Assembly: GCF_023156285.1 (NCBI RefSeq) | Contig: NZ_JAKZAJ010000007.1 | Location: 62,001-126,000, forward strand | Source of the DNA: Marinobacter koreensis | GTDB lineage: Bacteria; Pseudomonadota; Gammaproteobacteria; Pseudomonadales; Oleiphilaceae | Length of the DNA stretch: 64,000 nt | Reading direction: 5' to 3' | Shown here: positions 1-9,101 of the stretch, one piece after another | Numbering within the stretch: the stretch's first letter is position 1 | How the letters are laid out: each line of letters opens with the position of its first letter | The notes under the pieces: model-generated | What the model was told of the DNA's origin: nothing | Seen by the model: only the letters and a program-made list of their open reading frames with translations | The model's database searches: none | Made by a program: the position numbers and the translations under genes

Positions 1-1181
1 GACTCGGCCTGGTGCAGCAGTTCTGGGGGCAGGTCGTCGATGTGAATCTCGCGGCCACTGGCCATGACGGTCAACCACCGGCAGGTATTCTCCAGCTGGC
101 GGACGTTTCCGGGCCAGGGCAGTGTGGTCAGGTATTCTTCCGCTTCCGGCCGGAGAATCTTGGGCTCAACCGAGAGTTCCTTGGCCGCCCGCTTGAGAAA
201 GTGCTGCATCAGCCGTGGAATGTCCTCCCGGCGTTCGGCCAGCTTGGGCAGGTGTACGCGGATGACGTTCAGGCGATGGAAAAGGTCTTCCCGGAAGCTC
301 CCGGCCTGGACCAGTTTCTCGAGATCCTGGTGAGTGGCGGCGATGATGCGGACATCCACCTTGATGGGCGTGGTTCCTCCCACCCGGTAAAACTCGCCAT
401 CGGCGAGGACCCGAAGCAGGCGGGTCTGCGTATCGGCTGGCATATCGCCGATTTCATCAAGGAACAGCGTGCCGCCATTAGCCTGCTCGAAACGGCCCTG
501 GCGCGCGGCCCCGGCCCCGGTGAAGGCGCCCTTTTCATGACCGAACAGCTCGGACTCGATCAGGTCTTTGGGAATGGCCGCCATATTCAGCGCAATAAAC
601 GGGTGCTTGGCCCTGGGGCTGTGATTGTGCAGGGCCTGGGCGACCAGTTCCTTGCCGGTCCCGCTTTCGCCGTTGATCAGAACCGTGATGTTGGAGTGTG
701 AGAGTCGTCCGATCGCCCGGAAGACCTCCTGCATGGCCGGCGCCTCACCGATGATCTCCGTGTTGCGCTGATTGCTCTCGGCCGGAGGTTCCGACGTGGC
801 CCGCTTTTCGTGGGCGTGGGCGACCGCGCGTTTGACCAGGGCAACGGCATCGTCCACGTCGAAGGGCTTGGGCAGATACTCGAACGCACCGGTCTGATAA
901 CTGGTCACCGCACTCTCAAGATCAGAATGGGCGGTCATGATGATGACGGGCACGTCGGGGTAGCCTTCGACAATGCGTGACAGCAGGGTGATTCCGTCCA
1001 CGCCCGGCATGCGGATGTCACTGATAACGGCATCCGGCCGTTCGTGCTCCAGTCGGGTCATGATACTGTCGCCGCTGTCGAAGACGCGGGGATTCATACC
1101 GGCCTGGCTGAGGGCGCGCTCCAGCACCCAGCGAATACTTTTATCGTCGTCTATGATCCAGACGTTTGCCGGTTGGCTCAT
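1..1181 (-). CDS. ntrC: Nitrogen regulation response regulator NtrC (3' end outside window)
   Basis: NtrC is the phosphorylated enhancer-binding activator of sigma-54 promoters under nitrogen limitation. The reverse-strand translation begins [13 protein letters not shown] and has a receiver domain with acidic pocket D11-D13 and phospho-acceptor D55 (motif VISDIRMPG). A sigma-54 interaction AAA+ domain follows, with Walker A GESGTGKE, the GAFTGA loop that contacts sigma-54, and LFLDEIGD as Walker B. About 393 codons are visible. The C-terminal Fis-type DNA-binding helix-turn-helix lies beyond base 1. The start codon overlaps the ntrB stop by 4 bases (ATGA), so the two are translationally coupled. 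Its probable targets are visible upstream of glnA and ntrB. Confidence 0.95.
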   Translation of the reverse strand, partial: MSQPANVWIIDDDKSIRWVLERALSQAGMNPRVFDSGDSIMTRLEHERPDAVISDIRMPGVDGITLLSRIVEGYPDVPVIIMTAHSDLESAVTSYQTGAFEYLPKPFDVDDAVALVKRAVAHAHEKRATSEPPAESNQRNTEIIGEAPAMQEVFRAIGRLSHSNITVLINGESGTGKELVAQALHNHSPRAKHPFIALNMAAIPKDLIESELFGHEKGAFTGAGAARQGRFEQANGGTLFLDEIGDMPADTQTRLLRVLADGEFYRVGGTTPIKVDVRIIAATHQDLEKLVQAGSFREDLFHRLNVIRVHLPKLAERREDIPRLMQHFLKRAAKELSVEPKILRPEAEEYLTTLPWPGNVRQLENTCRWLTVMASGREIHIDDLPPELLHQAE

Positions 1182-2272
1182 GAGTTTTCCTCCAGGGGCA
1201 GGAAGATGATGAAGTCGGTTTGTCCGGGTTCGCTTTCACACTCGACCAGTCCATGGTGCTGTCCGATGATGCTCTGGGTGATGGACAGCCCGAGACCGGT
1301 TCCGCTGGCGCGTCCGCTGATCATTGGATAGAAAATGTTCTGCAGCAGGTCGGGTGGAATGCCGGGGCCGTTGTCGATGATGTCCACCCGACATACCAGG
1401 CGATATCGGCGGTGGCCGATGGTGAACTGTCGCAAGGCCCGAGTCCGGAATGTGATGGTTGGAGGCTGGCTGTTCGTCTGGTCGATCTGGTTCTCGAACG
1501 CCGCTTCCATGGCATTACGGGCAATGTTCAGAAAGGCCTGAATGAGTTGTTCCTTGTCTCCGATCAGTTCAGGCAGACTGGGATCGTAATCCCTGCAGAA
1601 GGTCACACGACCTTTACTTTCCGCCTCCAGCAGCGTTCGTACCCGCTCCAGAACTTCGTGGACGTTGGTGGGGGCCAGCTGCAGTGCCTTGTGCGGTCCA
1701 AGCATCCGATCGACGAGGCTTCTGAGGCGATCCGCCTCATCAATGATCACCCGGGTATATTCCCTTTGCTCCTCGTCGTTGAGTTCCCGGTCCAGAAGCT
1801 GAGCTGCGCCACGTATTCCTCCGAGCGGGTTCTTGATCTCGTGAGCCATGCCCCGGACGAGGATGCGTGTGGTTTCCTGCTGGGAAATAATGTCTTCTTC
1901 CCGGCTGATCCGCAGGAGGCGATCCCGTGGCTGGATTTCAATCAACAACTCTGTGGGGTCCAGCGAGATGGGGGTGACTGAGTAGTCGACGGTGAGTCGT
2001 GCACCGCTGGGGAGCAGGAACTCGGCTTCCCTGCGGGTGTAGGACTGGCCGTTTTCCAAGGCAGCGTAAAGGGTCTTCAGGGCATCCTCGGAGTCCACCA
2101 GGCTGTCTGCAAACGGTTGGCCCTGGCTGCGGGTCATGCTGGTTTCGAAAAGACTTTCCGCGGCTGGATTCAGGTACTGGATTTTCAGGTTGTCCTGAAG
2201 CACCAGGACCGCCGTAGTCAGGCTGTCGAGAATGCTTTTATAACCGTTGACGGTGGCGGGTAATGCGGCCAT
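1178..2272 (-). CDS. ntrB: Nitrogen regulation sensor histidine kinase NtrB (GlnL)
   Basis: This 364-residue soluble histidine kinase/phosphatase responds to PII protein and controls NtrC phosphorylation. An N-terminal PAS domain (about residues 10-110) is followed by a HisKA dimerisation domain with the H-box AHEIKNPLGGIRGAAQ and a HATPase_c domain carrying an N-box and the glycine-rich DNGPGIPP and GTGLGLSI motifs. There is no membrane segment, as usual for NtrB. It is the first gene of the ntrBC operon and overlaps ntrC by 4 bases. The 242-base gap upstream contains NtrC-like half-sites, which suggests autoregulation. Confidence 0.95.
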   Translation of the reverse strand: MAALPATVNGYKSILDSLTTAVLVLQDNLKIQYLNPAAESLFETSMTRSQGQPFADSLVDSEDALKTLYAALENGQSYTRREAEFLLPSGARLTVDYSVTPISLDPTELLIEIQPRDRLLRISREEDIISQQETTRILVRGMAHEIKNPLGGIRGAAQLLDRELNDEEQREYTRVIIDEADRLRSLVDRMLGPHKALQLAPTNVHEVLERVRTLLEAESKGRVTFCRDYDPSLPELIGDKEQLIQAFLNIARNAMEAAFENQIDQTNSQPPTITFRTRALRQFTIGHRRYRLVCRVDIIDNGPGIPPDLLQNIFYPMISGRASGTGLGLSITQSIIGQHHGLVECESEPGQTDFIIFLPLEENS

Positions 2273-2492
2273 GAACCCATCCTGTTGAGTCGTTCAGAAA
2301 GTGACGGGAGGTAAGCTGCAAAAAGCGAACCATCTTGCACCATTATCGGTACGGCGGTGGGCGACAGCCGGGCAGGAGCCCCAAACGGCTCTGTGGCATG
2401 CCGTTTACTGGTGCAACGCGGGATGGCCAACCGATACAGCGCTGGGCTTTCGCCCTCTTGCTGATCAGAGTATGGCTGCTTTCTGGTGCGAA

Positions 2493-2509
2493 TGCACCAC
2501 GATGGGGCG
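2493..2509 (-). promoter_or_regulatory. Probable NtrC-type dyad upstream of ntrB
   Basis: The plus strand reads TGCACCA, three bases, then TGGGGCG. The left arm is a perfect NtrC half-site and the right arm matches TGGTGCA at 5 of 7 positions. It overlaps a separate perfect inverted repeat, TGGTGC-N4-GCACCA (2484-2499). Another TGGTGCA lies at 2409-2415 and a TGCACCA near 2336-2342, all in the 242-base ntrB upstream gap. No sigma-54 -24/-12 element was found here, so the sites may repress a sigma-70 promoter, as at E. coli glnL. That role is inferred. Confidence 0.45.
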
Positions 2510-2514
2510 GCGGA

Positions 2515-3042
2515 TCAGTTCAGAACGGAGGGGCGGTGTACCGTGAAACTGATGGGTGAGCCGGCTTTTACCTGCACACCTTTGTCATCGATGATGTAGA
2601 CCCGGGCTTCGTGGGTTCCGCGATAGACGTTGTTGACGACGATGGAGCTGGAGGTTGACTGACCAACGGGCTGGCCATCCAGAGTGACCTCGTACTTGTG
2701 TCCCGACTGGAGTTCCGGATTGCTGGTGACTTCGAACCGGACGTCTCCGCTGCCGCTGTTGAAGGCCTGTCCATCCCGGGGCGAGGCGATGGATACGGAA
2801 TCGTAGAGGGCGCCTTCCCGTTTCACTTCCTCACGAAGCTTGTCGGTCTCCTCCACGGTTTGTGGCTTTGGCAGGGTAACCGTGGTGACAGGCTTGACCT
2901 TGATCGCTTCGCCTCCGTCCATGGGCTCGTCCGAGAAGGTGACGTTACCCTGGGCATCGACATGCCTGTAGACTTCGCCAAGAGCCGGCGTGGTCAGAGT
3001 CACCAGCAACATTGCCGCAGCTATTCCGTGCATCGCGTTCAT
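2515..3042 (-). CDS. DUF4124 domain-containing periplasmic protein
   Basis: A 175-residue predicted exported protein of unknown function. The N terminus is a signal peptide (hydrophobic AAAMLLVTLTTPALG, cleavage likely after ALG). The DUF4124 signature follows directly: EVYRHVDAQGNVTFSDEP, a small WW-like beta module. A linker and a C-terminal beta-rich region of about 90 residues (FEVTSNPELQSGHKYEV...) resembling an Ig/Fn3 fold come next. It sits between glnA and ntrBC on the same strand, a placement I recall from pseudomonads. A terminator after glnA separates it from that gene. Nothing in the sequence indicates a nitrogen role. Confidence 0.8.
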   Translation of the reverse strand: MNAMHGIAAAMLLVTLTTPALGEVYRHVDAQGNVTFSDEPMDGGEAIKVKPVTTVTLPKPQTVEETDKLREEVKREGALYDSVSIASPRDGQAFNSGSGDVRFEVTSNPELQSGHKYEVTLDGQPVGQSTSSSIVVNNVYRGTHEARVYIIDDKGVQVKAGSPISFTVHRPSVLN

Positions 3043-3163
3043 AAGTGCAACCTGTCATATTGTTTCCGGTTGATTATCAACGGCCTTTGTCGGGTTTTCA
3101 ACGCCGGTTCCCGGCGATATTCGTTACATATCGTTAAGAGCGGGAGAGTGTGCGGTTGTGCAC

Positions 3164-3190
3164 AAAAAAGCCCCGCATGGTGCGGGGCTT
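3164..3190 (-). terminator. Rho-independent terminator of glnA
   Basis: Reading on the minus strand, a GC-rich stem AAGCCCCGCA / TGCGGGGCTT is followed by a run of six T residues. It starts about 30 bases after the glnA stop codon. Confidence 0.9.
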
Positions 3191-3222
3191 TCGGGGGTCT
3201 CCGATAATCGGCAGGTGCCGGA

Positions 3223-4626
3223 TTAGCAGGAGTAGTACAGATCGAACTCGACCGGATGAGTGGTCATGTTCAGACGCTCAACCTCGGCACGCTTCAGATC
3301 GATATAACCAGCGATCATGTCCTCGGTGAACACGCCGCCACGGGTCAGGAACTCGTGGTCGTTTTCCAGGCAGTCCAGGGCTTCCTGGAATGTCTCGGCG
3401 ACGGTCGGAATGTTCAGTGCTTCTTCCTTCGGCAGATCGTACAGATCCTTGTCCATGGCATCGCCCGGGTGGATCTTGTTCTGAATGCCGTCGAGGCCAG
3501 CCATCATCAATGCCGCGAATGCGAGGTACGGGTTCGCGGACGGATCCGGGAAACGAACCTCGATACGACGTGCTTTCGGGCTGCTCACGTACGGAATACG
3601 GATTGACGCGGAGCGGTTACGGGCGGAGTAGGCCAGCATGACCGGTGCTTCGAAGCCCGGAACCAGACGCTTGTAGCTGTTGGTGGAGCTGTTGGTGAAG
3701 GCGTTGATGGTCTTGGCGTGCTTGATGATACCGCCAATGTAGTACAGCGCCATTTCGCTCAGGCCGGCATAGCCGTCACCGGCGAACAGGTTCTTGCCGT
3801 CCTTGTTCAGGGACATGTGAACGTGCATGCCGGAACCGTTATCACCAACAACCGGCTTGGGCATGAAGGTGGCGGTCTTGCCGTAGGCGTGAGCCACGTT
3901 GTGGATGCAGTACTTCAGGATCTGAACTTCGTCGGCCTTGCGGGTCAGGGTGTTGGCACCAACGCCGATTTCACACTGGCCGGCAGTACCTACTTCGTGG
4001 TGGTGAACCTCGATTTCCAGGCCCATGGACTCCATGGCGGCACACATGGCGCCACGCAGGTCGTGCAGGCTGTCAACCGGCGGAACCGGGAAGTAGCCGC
4101 CTTTTACGCCCGGGCGGTGACCGATGTTGTTACGGTCGAAGTCTTCGCCGGAAACCCACGCGGCTTCTTCGGAGTAGATTTCGTACATGGAACCCTGCAT
4201 GTCGGTCTTCCACTTGACGGAATCAAATACGAAGAATTCCGGCTCCGGACCGAACAGGGCGCCATCCGCCATGCCGGTGGACTTCAGATACTCTTCAGCA
4301 CGCTTGGCAACGGAGCGGGGATCGCGCTCATAGCCCTGCATGGTGGACGGTTCCACGATATCGCAGGTGATGTTGACGGTGGTTTCTTCGGTGAACGGAT
4401 CCAGGACGGAAGTTTGGTCGTCCGGCATCAGGATCATGTCGGATTCGTTGATGCCCTTCCAGCCAGCGATGGAGGAGCCGTCGAACATCTTACCTTCGGT
4501 GAAGAAATCTTCGTCGACTTCGGTCGCGGGCAGGGTGACGTGCTGTTCTTTACCGCGGCTGTCGGTGAAGCGCAGGTCAACCCATTTGACTTCGTGTTCT
4601 TTGATCAAATCAATCGTCTTGGACAT
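3223..4626 (-). CDS. glnA: Type I glutamine synthetase
   Basis: GlnA condenses ammonia and glutamate to glutamine with ATP, as a dodecamer in the cytoplasm. The length of 467 residues matches the GSI-beta class. Visible motifs include the N-terminal latch [14 protein letters not shown], the [13 protein letters not shown] signature, the ATP-binding loop [14 protein letters not shown], and NRSASIRIP. Tyr396 in the context DKDLYDLP corresponds to the E. coli adenylylation site Tyr397, so the enzyme should be controlled by GlnE, which is encoded at 11.7 kb. Transcription probably starts from the sigma-54 promoter at 4786-4801. An SD-like GGAGC precedes the ATG. Confidence 0.98.
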   Translation of the reverse strand: MSKTIDLIKEHEVKWVDLRFTDSRGKEQHVTLPATEVDEDFFTEGKMFDGSSIAGWKGINESDMILMPDDQTSVLDPFTEETTVNITCDIVEPSTMQGYERDPRSVAKRAEEYLKSTGMADGALFGPEPEFFVFDSVKWKTDMQGSMYEIYSEEAAWVSGEDFDRNNIGHRPGVKGGYFPVPPVDSLHDLRGAMCAAMESMGLEIEVHHHEVGTAGQCEIGVGANTLTRKADEVQILKYCIHNVAHAYGKTATFMPKPVVGDNGSGMHVHMSLNKDGKNLFAGDGYAGLSEMALYYIGGIIKHAKTINAFTNSSTNSYKRLVPGFEAPVMLAYSARNRSASIRIPYVSSPKARRIEVRFPDPSANPYLAFAALMMAGLDGIQNKIHPGDAMDKDLYDLPKEEALNIPTVAETFQEALDCLENDHEFLTRGGVFTEDMIAGYIDLKRAEVERLNMTTHPVEFDLYYSC

Positions 4627-4735
4627 TGTGCATGCTCCGTAAGTTATCCCGCTGCGCGGGCCTGTTTCATGTTCGCGATGCCGGATCGTTCAGAGAGTCT
4701 GAGGTCCGATCATTGTTTTGGGTATCGGAAGCTTA

Positions 4736-5626
4736 TCAGAAGCTCGGGTCCGTTACCTGACAATTTGTGCGGCTGCGGGATCCAAAGCAAGGCGCTTGCC
4801 AGTTTTGGTTCTCTGCGCCACAAAGGCGCAGCCGCGCGGGTTCGGGGCGCTCCACCCCTTCTTTATGGGCCAGAAGGCGGCATATGGGTGCGCTAAAATA
4901 GTGCATTATTGCCGTTGACGCCTTTTTGTGGTGCGCTCGATGTTTTGTGCCGTCGTCAGACATCTGCGAATGAGCGGGTGAGGCGTCTGGCGCATCCTCA
5001 AGATGGATGATCTGATTCCTGCCCGTCTGTTTGGCATGGTAGAGGCATCGGTCTGCCTGGCGAATCAGGGCTTGAAGCGAGTCACCATGGGCGCCATATT
5101 CGGCGATACCGCCGCTGATGGTCAAGCTGATGGTTTCACCAGAGTACATCAGCGGAGAGTGTTCAATGGTTTCGCGAATTTTGTTAGCCGCCGCCTTGGC
5201 CTGTGTTTCAGACGTTTCGGTCAGTAGCAGTACAAATTCCTCCCCGCCCAACCGTGCCGCAAGGTCAGTCCGGCGAAGGGATTTTTGCAATATCCGGGAG
5301 ACATGCTGCAGCGCCTTGTCGCCCATCTCATGGCCAAACCGGTCATTCACAGCTTTGAAATGATCCAGGTCCAGAATCATTACCGTCAATGGTGTTCCCT
5401 GTCTGAGACTCCTGCGCTTTTCCCGCTCGAATACGTCCGCCAGCCTCGCCCGGTTGGCCAGAAGGTCCACCGGGCTCTGGTGGCCATGGGCTGAAGAAAG
5501 AAATACATATAACTGAGAGGTTAAACCATGTACAATTTCGCACCCCTTATTTGCAGGCTCCAGCCCCGGCAGGCTGGACGCGTATTCCGAGCTTTGTGCA
5601 TTCAAGCCAGAAAAGCTCTTTTCCAA
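4736..5626 (-). CDS. GGDEF-domain protein (diguanylate cyclase), possibly decaying
   Basis: A predicted c-di-GMP synthase. The GGDEF domain spans about residues 55-207: the metal/substrate loop DLDHFKAVNDRFGHEMGD, the active site GGEEF at 127-131, and the inhibitory I-site RxxD at 118-121, all intact. The N-terminal 50 residues match no sensor domain I recognise. The only start that opens this frame is TTG at 5626 without a clear SD. A GTG occurs at codon 53, and the first ATG (codon 83) lies inside the domain. About 85 residues follow the domain and carry the glnA sigma-54 promoter and NtrC dyads, so the tail looks like read-through into regulatory DNA. The 5' end is only 18 bases from divergent typA. 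It may be a truncated remnant whose catalytic core is still intact. Confidence 0.75.
   Translation of the reverse strand: MEKSFSGLNAQSSEYASSLPGLEPANKGCEIVHGLTSQLYVFLSSAHGHQSPVDLLANRARLADVFEREKRRSLRQGTPLTVMILDLDHFKAVNDRFGHEMGDKALQHVSRILQKSLRRTDLAARLGGEEFVLLLTETSETQAKAAANKIRETIEHSPLMYSGETISLTISGGIAEYGAHGDSLQALIRQADRCLYHAKQTGRNQIIHLEDAPDASPAHSQMSDDGTKHRAHHKKASTAIMHYFSAPICRLLAHKEGVERPEPARLRLCGAENQNWQAPCFGSRSRTNCQVTDPSF
4786..4801 (-). promoter_or_regulatory. Sigma-54 (-24/-12) promoter of glnA
   Basis: The minus strand reads TGGCAAGCGCCTTGCT, matching the sigma-54 consensus TGGCAC-N5-TTGCW. The invariant GG and GC dinucleotides are separated by exactly 10 bases. Transcription would start near 4775, giving a leader of about 150 bases before glnA. 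The element lies inside the reading frame of the GGDEF gene (codons 276-280, W-Q-A-P-C). Confidence 0.8.
4814..4830 (-). promoter_or_regulatory. NtrC-type dyad, promoter-proximal
   Basis: The plus strand reads TGCGCCA-CAA-AGGCGCA, a 7-3-7 dyad with the spacing of NtrC sites (consensus TGCACCA-N3-TGGTGCA). Its centre is about 22 bases upstream of the -24 element, a position like the weak governor sites of E. coli glnA. Both arms depart from consensus at the A/T position, so low affinity is expected. Confidence 0.5.
4889..4905 (-). promoter_or_regulatory. NtrC-type enhancer dyad, promoter-distal
   Basis: The minus strand reads TGCACTA-TTT-TAGCGCA, a 7-3-7 dyad with one mismatch between arms and a good fit to the NtrC consensus. 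Its centre is roughly 120 bases upstream of the predicted start site, where strong enhancer sites lie in enteric glnA promoters. It falls within codons 241-246 of the upstream GGDEF gene. Confidence 0.6.
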
Positions 5627-5644
5627 TGAAGTGAAATCTTTTTT

Positions 5645-7462
5645 ATGTCCAATGATATCAGCAAGTTAAGAAACGTCGCCATTATTGCTCACGTTGACCA
5701 CGGCAAGACGACCCTGGTTGACCAGCTGCTCCGTCAGTCCGGAACCCTGGATCGCAAGGAGCTTGAAAGCGAGCGCGTTATGGATTCCAACGACCAGGAA
5801 AAGGAGCGGGGCATCACCATCCTGGCCAAGAATACCGCCCTGAAGTGGAACGACTACGACATCAATATCGTGGACACACCGGGGCACGCTGACTTCGGCG
5901 GTGAGGTCGAGCGCGTAATGAGCATGGTCGACAGTGTGCTGCTGGTAGTAGATTCTATTGACGGCCCCATGCCACAAACCCGATTTGTAACCCAGAAAGC
6001 GTTCGCGGCGGGTCTTCGGCCGATTGTGGTGGTGAACAAGATTGACCGTCCCGGCGCTCGCCCGGATTGGGTCGTGGATCAGGTTTTCGACCTGTTCGAT
6101 AACCTGGGTGCCACTGACGAACAGCTGGACTTTCCCATCGTATACGCCAGCGCACTGAACGGCATTGCCGGTATGGAGCACGAGGATCTGGACGACAATA
6201 TGGACGCCGTGTTCCAGGCGATTGTCGACCACGTGCCCGCGCCGGCCGTCGATATGGATGGCCCGTTCCAGATGCAGATCTCCCAGCTGGACTACAACAG
6301 TTTCCTCGGCGTCATCGGTATCGGTCGCATCATGCGCGGTGCGGTCAAGACCAATACGCCCGTAGTCGCCATCGGCCGGGACGGCAAAAAGCGAAATGGA
6401 CGGATTCTTAAAATCATGGGGCACTCCGGTCTGCAGCGTGTTGAAGTGGACGAAGCGCAGGCGGGCGACATTGTCTGTGTCAGTGGTCTGGATCCGCTGT
6501 ACATCTCCGACACCCTGTGCGATCCGAACAATGTTGAAGCTCTGCCGGCACTGACTGTGGATGAGCCGACCGTTTCCATGACCTTCCAGGTAAACGATTC
6601 CCCGTTCGCCGGTAAAGAAGGCAAGTACGTCACCAGCCGAAACATCAGGGAGCGCCTTGAAAAGGAGCTTCTGCATAACGTGGCGCTGCGGGTCGAAGAG
6701 GGTGACTCTGCCGACAAGTTCAAGGTTTCCGGTCGTGGTGAGCTTCACTTGTCGGTGCTGATCGAGAACATGCGTCGTGAGAACTTCGAGCTGGCGGTAG
6801 GTCGCCCGGAAGTCGTGATCCGCGAAATTGACGGGGTCAAGCAGGAGCCGTACGAAAACGTCATCGTGGATATCGAAGAGCAGCACCAGGGCCCGGTCAT
6901 GGAACAGCTTGGTCTTCGCAAGGGTGAAATGACCAACATGATTCCGGACGGTAAAGGTCGCATGCGTGTGGAATACATCATTCCGGCCCGCGGCCTGATC
7001 GGCTTCCGGAATGCCTTCCTGACGATGACGTCCGGTACCGGCATCCTGACGTCGACATTCAGTCACTATGGTCCTGTGAAAGAAGGGGCCATGGCGGGTC
7101 GTCAGAATGGCGTGCTGATCTCCATGGCCAAAGGTACGGCGATGACATACTCGCTGGAAACCCTGCAAAGTCGTGGAAAGCTTTTCCTCGCGCCCGGTGA
7201 CGAGATCTACGAAGGACAGCTGTGCGGTATTCACAGTCGTGAGAATGACATCGTGATCAACCCCACCAAGGCCAAGAAGCTCGATAACATGCGGGCCTCC
7301 GGTAAAGACGAAGTGATTGGCCTGGTGCCGCCCATCAAGCACACCCTGGAGCAGGCGCTGGAGTTCATTGACGATGATGAACTGGTGGAAGTGACCCCCA
7401 AATCGATCCGGCTGCGTAAGAAGCTGCTGACCGAGAACGAGCGGAAGCGCGCCAAGAAGTAA
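5645..7462 (+). CDS. typA: Ribosome-associated translational GTPase TypA/BipA
   Basis: A 605-residue GTPase of the EF-G/LepA superfamily. It binds ribosomes and is linked in other bacteria to 50S assembly, low-temperature growth and stress. The N-terminal G domain shows G1 [11 protein letters not shown]2 with RGITI, G3 [11 protein letters not shown] and G4 [13 protein letters not shown]. Domain II, an EF-G-like domain and the BipA-specific C-terminal domain (region [19 protein letters not shown]) follow. The length is typical. It is divergent from the GGDEF gene with only 18 bases between, so its promoter must lie inside that gene. A strong terminator follows. Confidence 0.97.
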   Translation: MSNDISKLRNVAIIAHVDHGKTTLVDQLLRQSGTLDRKELESERVMDSNDQEKERGITILAKNTALKWNDYDINIVDTPGHADFGGEVERVMSMVDSVLLVVDSIDGPMPQTRFVTQKAFAAGLRPIVVVNKIDRPGARPDWVVDQVFDLFDNLGATDEQLDFPIVYASALNGIAGMEHEDLDDNMDAVFQAIVDHVPAPAVDMDGPFQMQISQLDYNSFLGVIGIGRIMRGAVKTNTPVVAIGRDGKKRNGRILKIMGHSGLQRVEVDEAQAGDIVCVSGLDPLYISDTLCDPNNVEALPALTVDEPTVSMTFQVNDSPFAGKEGKYVTSRNIRERLEKELLHNVALRVEEGDSADKFKVSGRGELHLSVLIENMRRENFELAVGRPEVVIREIDGVKQEPYENVIVDIEEQHQGPVMEQLGLRKGEMTNMIPDGKGRMRVEYIIPARGLIGFRNAFLTMTSGTGILTSTFSHYGPVKEGAMAGRQNGVLISMAKGTAMTYSLETLQSRGKLFLAPGDEIYEGQLCGIHSRENDIVINPTKAKKLDNMRASGKDEVIGLVPPIKHTLEQALEFIDDDELVEVTPKSIRLRKKLLTENERKRAKK

Positions 7463-7479
7463 GCACTAATGATCGCAAA

Positions 7480-7512
7480 AAAGGGCAGATGAGGTTTCAT
7501 CTGCCCTTTTTT
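7480..7512 (+). terminator. Terminator after typA
   Basis: A perfect long stem AAAGGGCAGATGA / TCATCTGCCCTTT with a GGTT loop, followed by T residues. It begins about 18 bases after the typA stop. An A-run on the other side would make it bidirectional. Confidence 0.92.
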
Positions 7513-7595
7513 ATTTTTCTGACCTGGCAGAGAACTTTCTTCTCGCCCGATGTTCAGCCAAACTCCGGTAAAGTCCTTGCGCCGGAGTCTCGCCC

Positions 7596-8558
7596 ATGCT
7601 CAACCTCTACCCTGAAATCCTGCCAAATGCCCAGCATCGACTCGCCGTGGATCCTCCTCACGAACTCTATGTCGAGGAAAGTGGTAATCCCGACGGCATT
7701 CCGGTCATCGTTGTGCATGGCGGGCCGGGAGGTGGTTGTGAGGATTATCACCGGCGTTTCTTTGACGCGGAGCGGTTCCGCATCATCCTGCTTGACCAGC
7801 GTGGGGCCGGTCGTTCGACGCCTCTGGCTGAGCTCGAGGGTAACAGCACCGATAAACTGGTTGAGGATCTGGAAGCCGTTCGCCAGTTTCTCGGGATTGA
7901 CCGGTGGATGCTTTTTGGTGGCAGTTGGGGGTCCACACTTAGTCTTGTGTACGCTCAGACCCATCCGGAAAGGGTGCTTGGCCTGGTTTTGCGAGGAATA
8001 TTCCTGTGCCGGCCCCGGGATATCCACTGGTTTTATCAGGAGGGTGCCAGCCGTGTGTTCCCGGACTACTGGGACGACTTCCTGGCCCCGATCCCCCTGG
8101 ATGAGAGGGGCGAGATGGTCTCTGCCTACTATCGCCGGCTAACCAGCAGCAACGAACTTGAGCAGATTCAGGCGGCCAAGGCGTGGTCTGTCTGGGAGGG
8201 GCGTTGTGCAACGTTGCATCCGAATTCACGGGTCGTTGAGCATTTCGGCCATCCCCATGTTGCCATTGCCCTGGCGAGAATCGAATGTCACTACTTCATG
8301 AATAACGCTTTTCTGGAGCCAGACCAGATTGTCCGGGATGCCCATAAACTGGCCGCCATCCCGGGCGTTATTGTGCACGGTCGATACGACATGGTTTGTC
8401 CTCTGGATAATGCCCTGGCATTGAGCAAGGCCTGGCCAGAGGCCGAGCTTCGTATCATTCGGGACGCCGGTCATTCGGCGTCGGAACCGGCGATCGTGGA
8501 TGCTCTGATCCGCGGTGTTGAGGAAGTAGCCGCGAGGGCGGAACAGATCTCGGATTAA
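7596..8558 (+). CDS. pip: Prolyl aminopeptidase (proline iminopeptidase)
   Basis: This 320-residue alpha/beta hydrolase of peptidase family S33 removes N-terminal proline from peptides in the cytoplasm. It shows the oxyanion-region motif HGGPGGGC near residues 47-54, DQRGAGRS, and the nucleophile elbow GGSWGS. The catalytic Asp lies in the GRYDMVCP region and the His in DAGHSASEP. Length and motif order match the bacterial pip family. It is followed 84 bases later by dtd on the same strand, so co-transcription is possible. Confidence 0.93.
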   Translation: MLNLYPEILPNAQHRLAVDPPHELYVEESGNPDGIPVIVVHGGPGGGCEDYHRRFFDAERFRIILLDQRGAGRSTPLAELEGNSTDKLVEDLEAVRQFLGIDRWMLFGGSWGSTLSLVYAQTHPERVLGLVLRGIFLCRPRDIHWFYQEGASRVFPDYWDDFLAPIPLDERGEMVSAYYRRLTSSNELEQIQAAKAWSVWEGRCATLHPNSRVVEHFGHPHVAIALARIECHYFMNNAFLEPDQIVRDAHKLAAIPGVIVHGRYDMVCPLDNALALSKAWPEAELRIIRDAGHSASEPAIVDALIRGVEEVAARAEQISD

Positions 8559-8642
8559 AGTGGCCCGGGATGGGTTGCGGTCAGTGACAGGCCTCTATAA
8601 ACTTTCGCGCGTTTATGACTCGAGCCAGTTTGCAGGAAGCGA

Positions 8643-9101
8643 ATGAAAGGGCTGATCCAGAGAGTATCCGAAGCCAGTGTCACTGTTGACGGTGCAGAGA
8701 TTGCCTCCATCCAGAGTGGTATCCTTCTGTTGCTTGGCGTTGAGCGAGGCGATGATGTCCGGTGCGCAGGAGAGCTGTGCCGGAAGATCCTTTCCTACCG
8801 AATTTTTCCTGATGACCAGGGGCGAATGAACCGCAGTCTCCTGGACATTAACGGCGAGCTGCTGGTGGTTCCCCAGTTCACTCTGGCTGCCGATACCCGC
8901 TCCGGTACTCGCCCGGGTTTTTCGTCGGCGGCCAGCCCCGACCTTGCCAATACCCTTTTCCTCCGCTTTGTTGACAGTGCCAAAGGTGCGATGGATGCGG
9001 GCCGGGTAGCCACAGGGCGCTTTGGTGCCGATATGAACGTCGCGCTGATTAACGATGGCCCTGTTACGTTTCTTCTGGAGGTGTCCGGTACGGAGACCTG
9101 A
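8643..9101 (+). CDS. dtd: D-aminoacyl-tRNA deacylase
   Basis: Dtd hydrolyses D-aminoacyl-tRNAs (and Gly-tRNAAla) and so proofreads chirality. This is a 152-residue cytoplasmic homodimer-forming protein of the usual length. The start MKGLIQRVSEASVTVDG is typical. It has the Ser-Gln-Phe-Thr-equivalent motif VVPQFTLAADT, the GTRPGFSSAA segment, and the C-terminal cis Gly-Pro motif NDGPVTFLLEV that gives D-chirality selectivity. No terminator with a T-run was seen after it. Confidence 0.95.
   Translation: MKGLIQRVSEASVTVDGAEIASIQSGILLLLGVERGDDVRCAGELCRKILSYRIFPDDQGRMNRSLLDINGELLVVPQFTLAADTRSGTRPGFSSAASPDLANTLFLRFVDSAKGAMDAGRVATGRFGADMNVALINDGPVTFLLEVSGTET

Noticed and set aside
2409..2430. Sigma-54 promoter for ntrB (GG...TTGC on the minus strand)
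   Set aside because: The spacing between GG and GC is 12 bases instead of the required 10.
3718..4896. 392-codon frame antisense to glnA
   Set aside because: Shadow of glnA. It would also cross the glnA control elements without any recognisable domain.
5666..7342. 558-codon open frame antisense to typA
   Set aside because: It is the mirror of a highly conserved GTPase gene with GC-biased third positions. The translation is His/Val-rich without family motifs.
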